A stretch of 64,000 nt of DNA from an uncultured Kiritimatiellota bacterium (GCA_944389545.1 CALXMT010000001.1:62001-126000), one strand, 5' to 3'; positions 40,045-49,530 are shown, counted from the stretch's first letter. The notes: a model not told the origin generated them from the sequence alone. Program-made: numbers and translations.

Positions 40045-40971
40045 ATGGCCGTGCAGCAGACCAATCCCTTCGGCAACAAGGACCCGCGCATCATCACCCT
40101 CAAAGCCCCCGTCGCCCCCACCCTCCCGGTGGGCGGCACGGTCGCGCAGGACGTCCCCGCGGCGGAGGCCCCCAGCGCCCCCCCGCCGCTCGTCGAGGTG
40201 AAAGATCTCTGCACCTGGTTCCCCATCAAAAAGGGCATCTTCGCGCGCACCGCCGGCTACGTCAAGGCCGTCAACGGCGTCTCCTTCACCATGGAGGCCG
40301 GTGAGACCCTCGGCGTGGTCGGCGAGTCCGGGTGCGGCAAGAGCACCCTCAGCCGCACCATCCTCCGCCTGGAGAAGCCCCACAGCGGCTCCGTCCACTT
40401 CATGGGGCAGGATGTCTTTGCCCTCAAAGGCAAGGACCTCCTCCAATACCGGCGCGACCTGCAGGTGGTCTTCCAAGACCCCCACGCTACCCTCAATCCC
40501 CGCCACTCCATTCTCGACATCCTCACCGAGGGCATGCTCGTCCACGACCTCATCAAGCCCAAAGAGGCGCAAGACGCCGCCGCCGAGCTCCTCCGCGACG
40601 TCGGCCTCCAGCCCGACGCGATGTTCCGCTACCCGCACGCCTTCTCCGGCGGCCAGCGCCAGCGCATCTGCATCGCCCGCGCCATCGCCCTCAAGCCCAA
40701 GATGATCATCTGCGACGAGGCCGTCTCCGCGCTTGACCTCTCCATCCGCGCGCAGGTCCTCAACCTCCTCATGGAGCTCAAGGACAAATACCACCTCGCC
40801 TACCTCTTCATCACCCACGACATCGGCGTCGTCGAGCACATCGCCGACAACATCATCGTGATGTTCAAGGGCGAGATTGTCGAGCGCGGCCCCGCCGAAA
40901 AGGTTCTCCTCCACCCCGAGGAACCCTACACCAAGCGCCTCATCGCCGCCGTCCCCCGCGTCGGCGCGTAA
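40045..40971 (+). CDS. Oligopeptide-type ABC transporter ATP-binding protein (OppF-like)
   Basis: An ABC ATPase of the dipeptide/oligopeptide import class. Walker A GESGCGKST (about residues 92-100), the signature FSGGQRQRICIARAIAL, Walker B MIICDEAVSALD and the C-terminal LHPEEPYTKRLIAAVP extension mark the OppF/DppF subfamily. About 50 extra N-terminal residues, rich in Pro and Ala, precede the domain. No permease, OppD or binding-protein gene is near, so its partners must be elsewhere. The start is supported by AAGGAG. Confidence 0.88.
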   Translation: MAVQQTNPFGNKDPRIITLKAPVAPTLPVGGTVAQDVPAAEAPSAPPPLVEVKDLCTWFPIKKGIFARTAGYVKAVNGVSFTMEAGETLGVVGESGCGKSTLSRTILRLEKPHSGSVHFMGQDVFALKGKDLLQYRRDLQVVFQDPHATLNPRHSILDILTEGMLVHDLIKPKEAQDAAAELLRDVGLQPDAMFRYPHAFSGGQRQRICIARAIALKPKMIICDEAVSALDLSIRAQVLNLLMELKDKYHLAYLFITHDIGVVEHIADNIIVMFKGEIVERGPAEKVLLHPEEPYTKRLIAAVPRVGA

Positions 40972-40974
40972 TAA

Positions 40975-41127
40975 AGAGAACAGAGAACGGAAAACAGAGA
41001 ACAGACGCGCGGCACGCCGCGCGACGGATTGTTCCAAGTCCAAACAGTAAAGTCCCTCTGCCCAACTCTCGCCCGTCACCCGTAAGGGCGCTTCCGTTCT
41101 CCGTTTTCCGTTTTCCTCTCTTCTCCC
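40975..41127. repeat. Inverted-repeat-bounded element before alr
   Basis: The gap between oppF and alr starts with AGAGAACGGAAAACAGAGAAC and ends with the inverted kind of sequence CCGTTCTCCGTTTTCCGTTTTC. In between are GCGCGGCACGCCGCGC (hairpin) and CTCGCCCGTCACCCGTAAGGGCG. The same GTTTTCCGTTCTCCG string occurs inside the repeats at 49741-49790 and, inverted, at 54455-54480. Its right end abuts the alr start codon. Confidence 0.65.
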
Positions 41128-41132
41128 CCACC

Positions 41133-42245
41133 ATGCAACATCGTGTTGTTTTGACTGTCAATCTCGGTACGTTGGCCGAGAACTATCGCGCCGTGTGCGG
41201 CGTGGCCGCGCCCTGCGCCGTCATGCCCGTGCTCAAGGCCAATGCCTATGGACTGGGTGTCGGACCCATCGCCAAGGCGCTCGTCGCCGCGGGCGCCCCG
41301 CGCATCGCCGTCGCCGAACCCTTCGAGGCGCTCGCCTTGGCCGACCTTGGCGTGCCCATCCAAATCCTCAGCGGCATCCTCCCCGATGAAATCGGCCCCA
41401 TGATTGAGGCCGGCGTCACCCTTCCGCTCGTCTCCCTCGAGGCCGCCCGCGACATCTCCGCCGAGGCCGTGCGCCAAGGCCGCACCGCCGTCTGCCACCT
41501 GACTCTCGACACCGGCATGGGCCGTGCCGGTTTCCTCTGGGACCGCGTCTCTGCCCTGCTCCCCGACCTCCTCGCCCTCCCCAACCTGAACATCGAAGGC
41601 CTCTTCACCCACTTCCCCCTAGCCTACGAAAGCGCCTCCGCCTTCACCCAAGAGCAACTCCGCCGCTTCCGTGTCGTCCTCGACGCCGCCGAAGCCCTCG
41701 GCCACCGTTTCCGCTGGGTCCACGCCGCCAACTCCGACGCCATCAACAACGCCCCTGCCGCCTGCGCCGCCCCCTTCAACCTCGTCCGCTGCGGCATCAA
41801 CCTCCATGGTGCCTTCGACGCCGCCGGGTCCCTCCGCGTCCCTCTGCGCCCTGTCCTCACCATGACCACCCGCCTAGCGCAGATTCGTGACCTCCCCGAG
41901 GGCACCCCCATCGGCTACGGCCACACCTATCGCACCCGCCGCCCCATGCGCGTGGGCACCGTCTGCGCCGGCTATGCCGATGGCCTCCCTCTCGCCCTTT
42001 CCAACCGCGGCTCCGTCCTCATCCGTGGCGTCCCCGTCCCCATCCTCGGCCGTCTCTCGATGGACTACCTCACCGTCAACCTCGATGATGTTCCCGAGGC
42101 CCAAGTCGGCGATGTCGTCACCCTCCTCGGCCGCGACGGCGACCACGAAATCCCCGTTCAAGACTGGGCCGCCCTCAAGGGCACCCACGCCTACGACATC
42201 ATCTGCTCCATCGGCTCCCGCGTCGCCCGCCAATACCAAGACTGA
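41133..42245 (+). CDS. alr: Alanine racemase
   Basis: A PLP enzyme making D-alanine for peptidoglycan. The PLP lysine lies in PVLKANAYGLG (near residue 35). The second catalytic residue, tyrosine, lies in PIGYGHTYRT (near residue 262), followed by VGTVCAGYADGLP and RLSMDYLTVNL. 370 residues, complete. The ATG at 41133 has no recognisable Shine-Dalgarno sequence: the preceding bases are pyrimidine-rich and belong to the repeat that abuts it. Confidence 0.95.
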   Translation: MQHRVVLTVNLGTLAENYRAVCGVAAPCAVMPVLKANAYGLGVGPIAKALVAAGAPRIAVAEPFEALALADLGVPIQILSGILPDEIGPMIEAGVTLPLVSLEAARDISAEAVRQGRTAVCHLTLDTGMGRAGFLWDRVSALLPDLLALPNLNIEGLFTHFPLAYESASAFTQEQLRRFRVVLDAAEALGHRFRWVHAANSDAINNAPAACAAPFNLVRCGINLHGAFDAAGSLRVPLRPVLTMTTRLAQIRDLPEGTPIGYGHTYRTRRPMRVGTVCAGYADGLPLALSNRGSVLIRGVPVPILGRLSMDYLTVNLDDVPEAQVGDVVTLLGRDGDHEIPVQDWAALKGTHAYDIICSIGSRVARQYQD

Positions 42246-42305
42246 CCACACTTCCCTAACCATACATTAAGCCCTGCTAAGACTCCCCTTCAGCATGGCA
42301 AGAAA

Positions 42306-42337
42306 AGAGCCACCGCCTTGCGGTGGCTCTAACTTGT
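42306..42337 (+). terminator. Terminator after alr
   Basis: A 10-bp stem AGAGCCACCG/CGGTGGCTCT (42306-42315 with 42321-42330) has a 5-base loop; the T-tract is weak (AACTTGTTG). Confidence 0.65.
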
Positions 42338-42461
42338 TGTATCCATGCAAGTTTTGATCTGAGCGGTTCTCACGAAGACTGCCGTGTGGATTCGCCACAA
42401 CAGCCCCCTGTAACGCACTTCCACGCCTCAGTGCCGCCAACCCCACAGAAGGGTGCCTTCT

Positions 42462-42576
42462 GGACCCCTATAGGGTCTCGCCTTGGACCACTATAAGGGT
42501 TGACCACCGACCCTTATAGGGTCTCACATCGGACCCTTATAGTGGTCGACCCCGGACCCTTATAGGGTCTCGGAGC
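42462..42576. repeat. 23-bp palindromic tandem array 2 (5 units)
   Basis: Units begin at 42462, 42485, 42508, 42531 and 42554, each 23 bp apart, with cores such as GACCCCTATAGGGTC and GACCACTATAAGGGT. One unit (42531) carries the half-sites in swapped order. A decayed sixth unit with CCCCCTTAAAGGTC follows. The array ends about 30 bp before the MITE-like repeat at 42608. Confidence 0.92.
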
Positions 42577-42607
42577 GCCCCCTTAAAGGTCTCTCCAACA
42601 CCAATAC

Positions 42608-42914
42608 TGTCCGGGGAAGTTTTACCGCAAAGACGCTCTTGCGTGGAAACCCTGCGGGCTCCGTCGCTCCCTTTGGTCGCGCCGCCCTTGGGATTTCCAC
42701 GCTATCGCGCCCCTGAAGGGGCGCTCAAAAGGGAATCGGGAAGTTTCGCGGCTTGGAGGTTTAGAAATTTGGTTTTGTTGGTGGGGTTCCGCTCCACACC
42801 TTGACTTCTTATCTCACGGCGCGAAACGGAGGGCGGCGGTCGCGGTCAGCGGCGAAGCCGCAGAGCGACCGATGGAGCCCGAAGCGGTTCGCGATGCCCC
42901 TCGCGTCTTTGCGG
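42608..42914. repeat. MITE-like repeat before the glycosyltransferase gene
   Basis: It starts TGTCCGGGG (42608-42616), then CCGCAAAGACGC (42625-42636), and ends with the exact inverse GCGTCTTTGCGG (42903-42914). It contains the module shared with 2925-3005 and the one shared with 34568-34615. It runs to within about eight bases of the stop codon of the minus-strand gene at 42922, so it may form the 3' end of that operon's message. No coding gene is evident. Confidence 0.85.
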
Positions 42915-42921
42915 TCCTAAG

Positions 42922-43635
42922 TCAGCGGTGGCGGATGGCGAGGCGGAGGACGAGGCGAATGGCTTCCCAGGCGATGGCCAGGGACATCTTGGAACGACCG
43001 GCAACACGGTCGGCGAAGACGATGGGGATTTCGACAATACGGAACCCGGCGCGCCAGGCGTGGTAGGTAGTCTCGACCTGGAAGGCGTAACCCTCGGCGG
43101 CGCTGGGGCCTTGGAGGATAGATGCCAAGGTTTCGCGGCGGAAACACTTATAGCCGGCGGTGGGGTCCATCACAGGCAAGCGGGTGAGGAGGCGAACATA
43201 GAGGCCGGCGCCGTAACTGAGGAAGAGACGGCGAAGGGGCCAGTTGAGGACGCGAACGCCACCCTGGCTGTAGCGAGAGCCGATGACAAGGTCGGCAGAC
43301 TCGGCGGCGGCGAGGAGGCGAGGAAGGTCCTCGGGATTATGGGAGAAATCGGCATCCATCTGGATGACGCGGTCGTACCCCCGGGCGAACGCCAGTCGGA
43401 AGGCGGCACGATAGGCCCGGCCCAGTCCCTGTTTGGCGGGACGATGAAGAACGGTCAAGCGCGGATCTGCGGCGGCAAGGCCTTCCGCCAAGAGACCGGT
43501 GCCATCGGGCGAGGCATCGTCCACGACTAAGATGTCGGCGTCAGGCAAGACCTTGCGAACGGCAGAGACGAAGGCGGGCAGGTTCTCGCGCTCGTTGTAG
43601 GTGGGAGTGATGACGAGGACACGCAGACCGCTCAC
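42922..43635 (-). CDS. Polyprenol-phosphate glycosyltransferase (DPM1-like, GT2)
   Basis: A family 2 glycosyltransferase of the dolichyl/polyprenol-phosphate mannose synthase type. The N-terminus has TPTYNERENLPAF and VVDDASPDGTG, then MDADFSHNPEDL with the metal-binding DAD, GSRYSQGG, and DPTAGYKCFRRE. No C-terminal membrane domain is present (237 residues), as in compact DPM1-like enzymes. It transfers a sugar from a nucleotide donor to lipid phosphate. It overlaps ispG by four bases, which links it to isoprenoid supply. Confidence 0.9.
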   Translation of the reverse strand: MSGLRVLVITPTYNERENLPAFVSAVRKVLPDADILVVDDASPDGTGLLAEGLAAADPRLTVLHRPAKQGLGRAYRAAFRLAFARGYDRVIQMDADFSHNPEDLPRLLAAAESADLVIGSRYSQGGVRVLNWPLRRLFLSYGAGLYVRLLTRLPVMDPTAGYKCFRRETLASILQGPSAAEGYAFQVETTYHAWRAGFRIVEIPIVFADRVAGRSKMSLAIAWEAIRLVLRLAIRHR

Positions 43636-44708
43636 CGGGCCTCCTGTTCGACCAAGCGGAGAAGCTCAGCGATGGCATCCGGGGGCGGCAAGGTGGCCAG
43701 GTGCTCGCCGTGACGGTAAAGGGCGAAGACGTCGCGGCCGCCACAGAGGGCAAGGTCGGCCTCGCGGGCTTCGCCGGGACCGTTGACGACACACCCCATG
43801 ACGGCGACATGGAGGCGCTTGGCGTCTGGGTGCGCGCGGTAGAAGGCCTCAAGGGCATCGGAAACGCGCTCGGCGGCGGCTTGGAGATTGACCTGTGTGC
43901 GGCCACAGGTGGGGCAACTGGTGACCCACGCTCCGGGGGCGCGAAGTCCGCAAGCACGGAGAAGCTCGACGCCAACGCGCACCTCCTGCTCGATGGGCGC
44001 GGTGAGGGAAATCCGGATGGTGTCGCCGATGCCGTCCTCCAAGAGGCGCGAGAGGGCAACGCAGCTCGTGACGGTGCCGCGCAGGGCGGTGCCGGCCTCG
44101 GTGAGGCCCAGATGGAGGGGATAGGGCACGCGGTCGGCCAAGAGGCGATAGGCGGCGATGGTGCGGGGAATGTCAGAGGCCTTGACGGAGATGGCAATCT
44201 CGTGGTAGTCCAGTTCCTCGAGCAGGCGAACGTGGCCAAGGGCGCTCTCGACCAAGGCCTCCGGGGTGGCGGAACCGTATTTGGCAACGAGCCCCTTCTC
44301 GAGGGAACCGCCGTTCACGCCGATGCGGATGGGCGTGAGACGGGGACGGGCAGCCTCGACGACGGCGCGGACGCGGTCGGGGCCGCCGATATTGCCGGGA
44401 TTGATGCGCAGGGCGGCGACGCCAGCCTCAATGGCGGCGAGGGCCAGACGGTGGTCGAAATGAATGTCGGCGACGAGCGGCAGGGGGCTCTGGGCGACGA
44501 GCTCGGGCAGGGCCTCGGCGGCGGCCTGGTCGGGAACGGCCACGCGGAAGATGTCGCACCCGAGGTCGTCGGCGCGGCGGATTTGAGCGAGGACGGCGGG
44601 GACGTCGGTGGTGGGGACGTTGGCCATCGTCTGGACGGAGACGGGGACGCCGCCGCCGACTTGCACGGGGCCGACATGGATGGGACGGGTCTGGGTGCGA
44701 AGGGTCAT
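43632..44708 (-). CDS. ispG: 4-hydroxy-3-methylbut-2-en-1-yl diphosphate synthase IspG
   Basis: IspG (GcpE) performs the reductive ring opening of MEcPP in the MEP isoprenoid pathway. The 4Fe-4S ligands are in TSCPTCGRTQ (two cysteines) and AVMGCVVNGPGEA, with the partner glutamate in the latter. The N-terminal TIM-barrel start is VQTMANVPTTDV. 358 residues, the bacterial short form. It lies 11 bp after rseP. Confidence 0.96.
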   Translation of the reverse strand: MTLRTQTRPIHVGPVQVGGGVPVSVQTMANVPTTDVPAVLAQIRRADDLGCDIFRVAVPDQAAAEALPELVAQSPLPLVADIHFDHRLALAAIEAGVAALRINPGNIGGPDRVRAVVEAARPRLTPIRIGVNGGSLEKGLVAKYGSATPEALVESALGHVRLLEELDYHEIAISVKASDIPRTIAAYRLLADRVPYPLHLGLTEAGTALRGTVTSCVALSRLLEDGIGDTIRISLTAPIEQEVRVGVELLRACGLRAPGAWVTSCPTCGRTQVNLQAAAERVSDALEAFYRAHPDAKRLHVAVMGCVVNGPGEAREADLALCGGRDVFALYRHGEHLATLPPPDAIAELLRLVEQEAR

Positions 44709-44719
44709 GGCGGGTCTCC

Positions 44720-46375
44720 TCAGAAGATCAGGCGCATGGAATCGCGGTAAATGAAAACCGCGAAGAGAAGCAGGAAGAGGACGACAAAGACGTTGGTGAC
44801 GACCGCGATGAAGCGGGCGGAGGGCTCTTTGCGGCGCACGATGGCATAGAGTGCGAAAAGAATGTGGCCACCGTCAAGGACGGGGATGGGCAGGAGGTTG
44901 AGAAGCGCCAAGTTCACGCAGATGAGGCGGAGGAAGCCCAGGCAGACCCAGAGACCGTTCTGAATGACTTGCACGAAGATACTAAAGATCATAATGGGGC
45001 CGCCGAGACCGGAGGCGGCGCGTTTGGCCTCGCCTTCGCTCTTGGGAACCGTGAGGGCCTTGAGCACGCGCACCACGCTCATGGCGTCGCTGTTGAGCTG
45101 GGCCAACACGCCGCGTTCGGCCATCCACTGCATGTGGCCGCTGATATAGGGACTGATGGCGATACCGATAGAGGGAGGAACGGCAGGGGTCAAGGTGAGC
45201 GTACGGGAGGCGCCGCCATCCACGGGCTGGAAGGTGAGAGTGACGGGGACCTCCGGCTGCTCGCGCTGGGTGAGGGTCTTGAGGCTCGTGAAGGGCTGTC
45301 CATTGACCGCGAGGATTTGATCGCCGGGCTTCATGCCGGCAAGGGCGGCGGGAGACCCGGGCACCACCCACTCCAAGCTGTAGGCGGACGGGTCATCGGT
45401 TGCGGTCGTAGCCGACGCGTCAATCGGCCGGAAAGAGAGGCCGAGCATCGGGGGCTGCGTGAAGTGCGCCGGGGCATCCGCAAGCGTGACCGGAGTGAGC
45501 GTGACGGAGCGGGGCGCCGCGTCTTTGGGCTCTTCGACATTGCGGACGGTGAGGGTGAGGGGTGCGGTGGGGTCGCGCCGCGCAAGCAGAAGGTCGAGGT
45601 GCTCCACGAAGGGCTTGCCGTCAATGGTGAGGATGATGTCTCCCGTGCGGAGGCCGGCCTGTTCGGCGGGAGAGCCGGGCGCCACGTCGCCAATGCCGAT
45701 ATCCAAAGGCCCAGGATAGAGGCCACCGATGATGTAGACCTCTTCGTTTGGATCGGGCTGGGTGTCGAGCCGAGCCGAGAGGGTCAAGGTTTTCTCGCCG
45801 CGCTGTACGGCGACATCTACAGTCGCGTCCTTGCCACCGTTGAGATAGCTTTCAACGATGAAGTCCGTCCAGGAACGAACGGTGTTGCCATTGACGGAAA
45901 GGATGCGGTCGCCGGGCCGGATTCCGGCTTGGTCGGCTGCGGAGTCCGGTTCGACCATGCCGACGGTCGTAGAGGCGCCGATGGCCTCATCCGGGGCGAA
46001 GAAAAAGATGGCGACGGCGCAAACCGCGGCCAAGACAAGATTGCCAAAGGGGCCGGCAAAGGCAACAATAATGCGTTTCCACGGCGGCGCAGGGGGGAGA
46101 GACTCGCCGTGGTCGCCCTGGATACCCTTCATGGCCTCGGGGTCAAGTTGGGGCAGAGAGACGTAGCCGCCGAAGGGAATGGCGGAAAAACGCCACTCGG
46201 TGCCGCGGAAGGTGCGCTTCCAGAGCGCGGGACCGAAGCCGATGGAGAAGACGTCGGCCTTCATGCCCAAAAGACGGGCGGCGAGGAAGTGGCCGAACTC
46301 ATGGATGAAGACGGCGAAGCTGAAGAGGAAGAGGGCGAGGATGATGGAGAGCGGCCAAAGCAAATAGGGCGACAT
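44720..46375 (-). CDS. rseP: RIP zinc metalloprotease RseP, three PDZ domains
   Basis: A site-2-type membrane protease that cleaves anti-sigma factors or signal-peptide remnants within the membrane. The zinc motif HEFGH is in the first membrane helix (about residues 25-29) and the third ligand is in NLLPIPVLDGGHI near the end. Three PDZ domains follow one another, with GIRPGDRILSVNG, GLRTGDIILTIDG and GMKPGDQILAVNG. E. coli RseP has two, and this protein is longer (551 against about 450 residues). Confidence 0.94.
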   Translation of the reverse strand: MSPYLLWPLSIILALFLFSFAVFIHEFGHFLAARLLGMKADVFSIGFGPALWKRTFRGTEWRFSAIPFGGYVSLPQLDPEAMKGIQGDHGESLPPAPPWKRIIVAFAGPFGNLVLAAVCAVAIFFFAPDEAIGASTTVGMVEPDSAADQAGIRPGDRILSVNGNTVRSWTDFIVESYLNGGKDATVDVAVQRGEKTLTLSARLDTQPDPNEEVYIIGGLYPGPLDIGIGDVAPGSPAEQAGLRTGDIILTIDGKPFVEHLDLLLARRDPTAPLTLTVRNVEEPKDAAPRSVTLTPVTLADAPAHFTQPPMLGLSFRPIDASATTATDDPSAYSLEWVVPGSPAALAGMKPGDQILAVNGQPFTSLKTLTQREQPEVPVTLTFQPVDGGASRTLTLTPAVPPSIGIAISPYISGHMQWMAERGVLAQLNSDAMSVVRVLKALTVPKSEGEAKRAASGLGGPIMIFSIFVQVIQNGLWVCLGFLRLICVNLALLNLLPIPVLDGGHILFALYAIVRRKEPSARFIAVVTNVFVVLFLLLFAVFIYRDSMRLIF

Positions 46376-46389
46376 GGGCGGGGTCTCGG

Positions 46390-47196
46390 TCAGGGTTCGA
46401 GGGATTCAAAGAAGCGTTCGCGGCCACGGAAACGCGCAATCTCACGGTAGCCGGCGCGGGCCAGATGGTCGTAGGCGCGGGAGAAGTTGGCGCAGACGAA
46501 GGCCGCGCGGTGAGCGTCTGCGGAGACGGTCACGGGAATCTCGCGGTGGAAGCAAGCGCGGAGAATGGCATCGCTAGGATAGCACTCGCGGCAGTCCTTG
46601 GCCCACCCGGAGGTGTTCAGTTCCACCACCATGTCCGCGGCCTTGACGGCATCCAACGCGTCGCGGATGATGGGCGTGAGGTCCTCGGAGGGATAAAAGG
46701 CGAACTTCTTGCAGAGGTCGATATGGCCGGCGATGTCGAAGAGGCGGCTCTCAGCCATGTCGCGCACGGCGAGCCAATAGCGGCGGTGGGTCTCGTTGAC
46801 CTCCTCGGGCGAGAGACTCCCCCAGAAGGCGCGGTCAGTGTCGATGGACTGCTTGCCCACAAAGTGGACCGAGCCAATGGCGTAGTCCAGACGCGGATCC
46901 TTGGCGGGGGCCTCGTACCACGCAGCGGAACCGTCCAGCCAGTCAAACTCCAGGCCCACACGGATCTCGATAGGCGCATGGGCCGCAACCTCGGCGATGT
47001 TCTCGAAGTAACGCTCATCGAGACGCGGTTGGAGCGCCCACTCGGGGGCAGTCTGTGCGCCGGGGCCCTCGCGGTAATAGTGGTCGGAGAAACCGAGAAT
47101 CTCGATGCCCTGGGCCACGGCCTGACGCATGAAGTCCGCCGGCGTGTCCGCGCCGTCACTGAAGACGGTGTGATTGTGGTAAGACGCGCGCTTCAT
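46390..47196 (-). CDS. PHP-domain phosphatase (histidinol-phosphatase type)
   Basis: A PHP metallophosphoesterase of 268 residues. The first metal motif HNHTVFSDG is at residues 7-15, then FSDHYYREG, EFDWLDG, HFVG, and AGHIDLCKK. The closing SADAHRAAFVC block supplies the last ligands. It resembles HisK/HisJ histidinol-phosphatases, but no his genes are near, so the substrate is uncertain. It overlaps rnr by four bases (ATGA). Confidence 0.87.
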   Translation of the reverse strand: MKRASYHNHTVFSDGADTPADFMRQAVAQGIEILGFSDHYYREGPGAQTAPEWALQPRLDERYFENIAEVAAHAPIEIRVGLEFDWLDGSAAWYEAPAKDPRLDYAIGSVHFVGKQSIDTDRAFWGSLSPEEVNETHRRYWLAVRDMAESRLFDIAGHIDLCKKFAFYPSEDLTPIIRDALDAVKAADMVVELNTSGWAKDCRECYPSDAILRACFHREIPVTVSADAHRAAFVCANFSRAYDHLARAGYREIARFRGRERFFESLEP

Positions 47197-49478
47197 GCCT
47201 TGCCCTTGCCTTTTTTGCCCTTCTTGGCGGGCGCTTTGGGTTTCGCGGCCTTGGGCTTCGCGGGTTTAGGCGGCTTGGGGAGGCGCGGCTTGCGCCCACG
47301 CTCCTTGGCGATGGCCGCGAGACGCGTCTCTTCGGCGTGACGGCCGCCGTTCCAACGGTCCACCGCGCTGCCCTGCACGTAGCCGAAGTCGAGCCGCCGC
47401 GCGGGGAAGTCCACCCGCGTGACGAAGACCCGCAGGCTGACGCCGGCCTTGATGACCAGCTTGCCCGCACTGAGGCTCTCCGAGGCGGGGTTGAAGACCA
47501 CGTATTGCTTGGAAATGCCCGCGACATGGACCAGACCGGAGACCTGCAGGTCGATGACGTCCACAAAGAAGCCGAAGGGCTTGACAGCCACAACGACGGC
47601 CTCGTAGTCCTGCGGTTTGCGAGCGTCGAGTTGCTCCTGCAGGAAGCGGTACTTCTTGATTTCGGTGAGGGCGCGCTCGGCCTCGTCCGCGAGCTGCTCG
47701 CGTTCGGTGGCGCGGGCCGCGGCACGGTCCAACCAACCCTGGTCGAGACGACCCTGGCGGCCCGTCCCGGCGAGATACTCCGCCAACTGACGATGCAACA
47801 CCAGGTCGGGATAACGGCGGATGGGCGAGGTGAAGTGCGAATAGTAGGTCAGGGCCAAACCGAAGTGTCCGTGCTGTTTCGCGGAGTAAAGAGCACGCTT
47901 GAGCGACCGCAACACCAACGTGTGGATGTGGTAACGCAACGGATGGTCGGCGGTGTCGCGCAGGAGGGCGGCGAGTTCCTTCGGCTCACGCAGGTTGCGC
48001 GGGCGGATGCCCAGCTTGCGGAGCTCCACCTCCAGCTTGGAAATCTTCTCGTCGTCCGGCGCCTCGTGCAGACGGTTGAGGATGGCCACCTGGTGCGTCA
48101 ACAACTCGCGGGCCACGGCCTCGTTGGCCGCCACCATGCAGCATTCGATGAGCTGGTGCGACTCGTCGTTCGAGGCCGCATGGATGCCCACCATCCGCCC
48201 CTCTTTGTCCAACTCAATCTCCACCTCTTGCGAGGCCATCTCCAACGCGGCGTTGCGCTCGCGGATCTTCTTCAGCTGACGCGTCAGCTCCAGGGTCTCG
48301 CGGAGCATCGGCTGCGTGCGCGGGTCGAGCGGCCCGCAGACGATCTCCGTGGGACGCCCCTCCAAGAGCGCAATCGCCTCTTCATAGGCCAGACGCTGCT
48401 TCGAGCGGATGATACTCTTGGCGAAGCGCACGTCCACCGCCCGCGCCTGCTTGTCATAGGTGATGAAGACCGAGAAGGTCAGACGATCCTCGCCCGGCAT
48501 CAGCGAACAGACGCTGTTGGAGAGCTGCTCGGGGAGCATCGGCACCACCTTGTCGATGAGGTAGACGCTCGTGCCGCGCTTGTAGGCCTCGCGGTCCAGC
48601 GCGCTCCCGGGGCGGACAAAGTGGCTCACGTCCGCGATGTGCACGCCCAACACGCGGCGCCCTTGGTCGTCGTGCTCCAGACTGATGGCGTCGTCGAAGT
48701 CACGCGCGGTCGCCGGGTCGATGGTCAGGATGAAACGGTCGCGCAGGTCCAGGCGCTCGCCGGGCTCGTGCAGGAGCGTCGCCACCTGCTCGGCCTCGGC
48801 CACCACCTCGCGCGGGAATTCCTCCGGCAGTTCATACTGCCGCATGATGGCCACCGTGTCCAAGGACGGCTTGTCCTCCGGTCCGATGACCTCCAGAATC
48901 TCCGCCTCCAGGCGTTCGTCGCGGCCCTCGCCGTTGCGGCGCATCCGCACCACCACGCGGTCGCCGGGGCGCGCGCCCTTGGGGTCGCCCACCACCGTGA
49001 AGTCGCTCCGATAGATGGGGTTCAACGGCGAGATGGAGAGTCCCCCGCCGCCCACGCGGCGCACCGTCCCCACCACGTCGCGCACGGCCTCTTCGTCGAT
49101 GGAGCGAATCACGCCCACCGGGTCCGAACGGTCGCCGGGCCGATACGCCACCGTCACGCGGTCGCCCTGAATGGCCCGACCCACGTCGCGGCTTTCCACA
49201 AAGACCTGCTTGCCCGTCTCTTCGTCCGTCACGATGGCCGCGCCGCTGCGCGTCAAGCGCACCGTGCCCGTCATCGTTCCCGAGCCGGCTCCCGCGCGGT
49301 AATGGCCGCGCCGCTTCTCAACCAACTCCCCGCTGCGCACCATCTCGCGCAACAGTTGCGGCAGACGCTTCGCCGCCTTTCCACGCAGACCCAGCGTCTT
49401 GATGATCTCAGGCGCGCCGAAGACCTTCTCCGGCTCACTCTGAAACAAATACCTGATTGCTTGTTCTTCAATATCCAT
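47193..49478 (-). CDS. rnr: Ribonuclease R
   Basis: A 3'-to-5' exoribonuclease of the RNB family that degrades structured RNA. Domains in order: an N-terminal winged helix (EQAIRYLFQ to about residue 60), cold-shock domains, the RNB catalytic core with the Asp cluster in ATARDFDDAIS and the MLPEQLSNSVCSLMPGEDRL block, an S1 domain, and a lysine/alanine/proline-rich tail typical of RNase R. 761 residues. First gene of the minus-strand operon rnr-PHP-rseP-ispG-GT2. Confidence 0.95.
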   Translation of the reverse strand: MDIEEQAIRYLFQSEPEKVFGAPEIIKTLGLRGKAAKRLPQLLREMVRSGELVEKRRGHYRAGAGSGTMTGTVRLTRSGAAIVTDEETGKQVFVESRDVGRAIQGDRVTVAYRPGDRSDPVGVIRSIDEEAVRDVVGTVRRVGGGGLSISPLNPIYRSDFTVVGDPKGARPGDRVVVRMRRNGEGRDERLEAEILEVIGPEDKPSLDTVAIMRQYELPEEFPREVVAEAEQVATLLHEPGERLDLRDRFILTIDPATARDFDDAISLEHDDQGRRVLGVHIADVSHFVRPGSALDREAYKRGTSVYLIDKVVPMLPEQLSNSVCSLMPGEDRLTFSVFITYDKQARAVDVRFAKSIIRSKQRLAYEEAIALLEGRPTEIVCGPLDPRTQPMLRETLELTRQLKKIRERNAALEMASQEVEIELDKEGRMVGIHAASNDESHQLIECCMVAANEAVARELLTHQVAILNRLHEAPDDEKISKLEVELRKLGIRPRNLREPKELAALLRDTADHPLRYHIHTLVLRSLKRALYSAKQHGHFGLALTYYSHFTSPIRRYPDLVLHRQLAEYLAGTGRQGRLDQGWLDRAAARATEREQLADEAERALTEIKKYRFLQEQLDARKPQDYEAVVVAVKPFGFFVDVIDLQVSGLVHVAGISKQYVVFNPASESLSAGKLVIKAGVSLRVFVTRVDFPARRLDFGYVQGSAVDRWNGGRHAEETRLAAIAKERGRKPRLPKPPKPAKPKAAKPKAPAKKGKKGKGKA

Positions 49479-49530
49479 GGTGCACTATTTTACCACACTT
49501 CCCCCACCCCACGAAAACAAGTCAGTGGCG

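Noticed and set aside
38491-41079. Long minus-strand open frame over guaB and oppF
   Set aside because: It has about 860 codons but is low-complexity Gly/Ala/Val/Asp sequence, the antisense shadow of G+C-rich genes with clear family motifs on the plus strand. The same applies to the minus frames at 35074-37392, 32078-33994 and 30305-32035.
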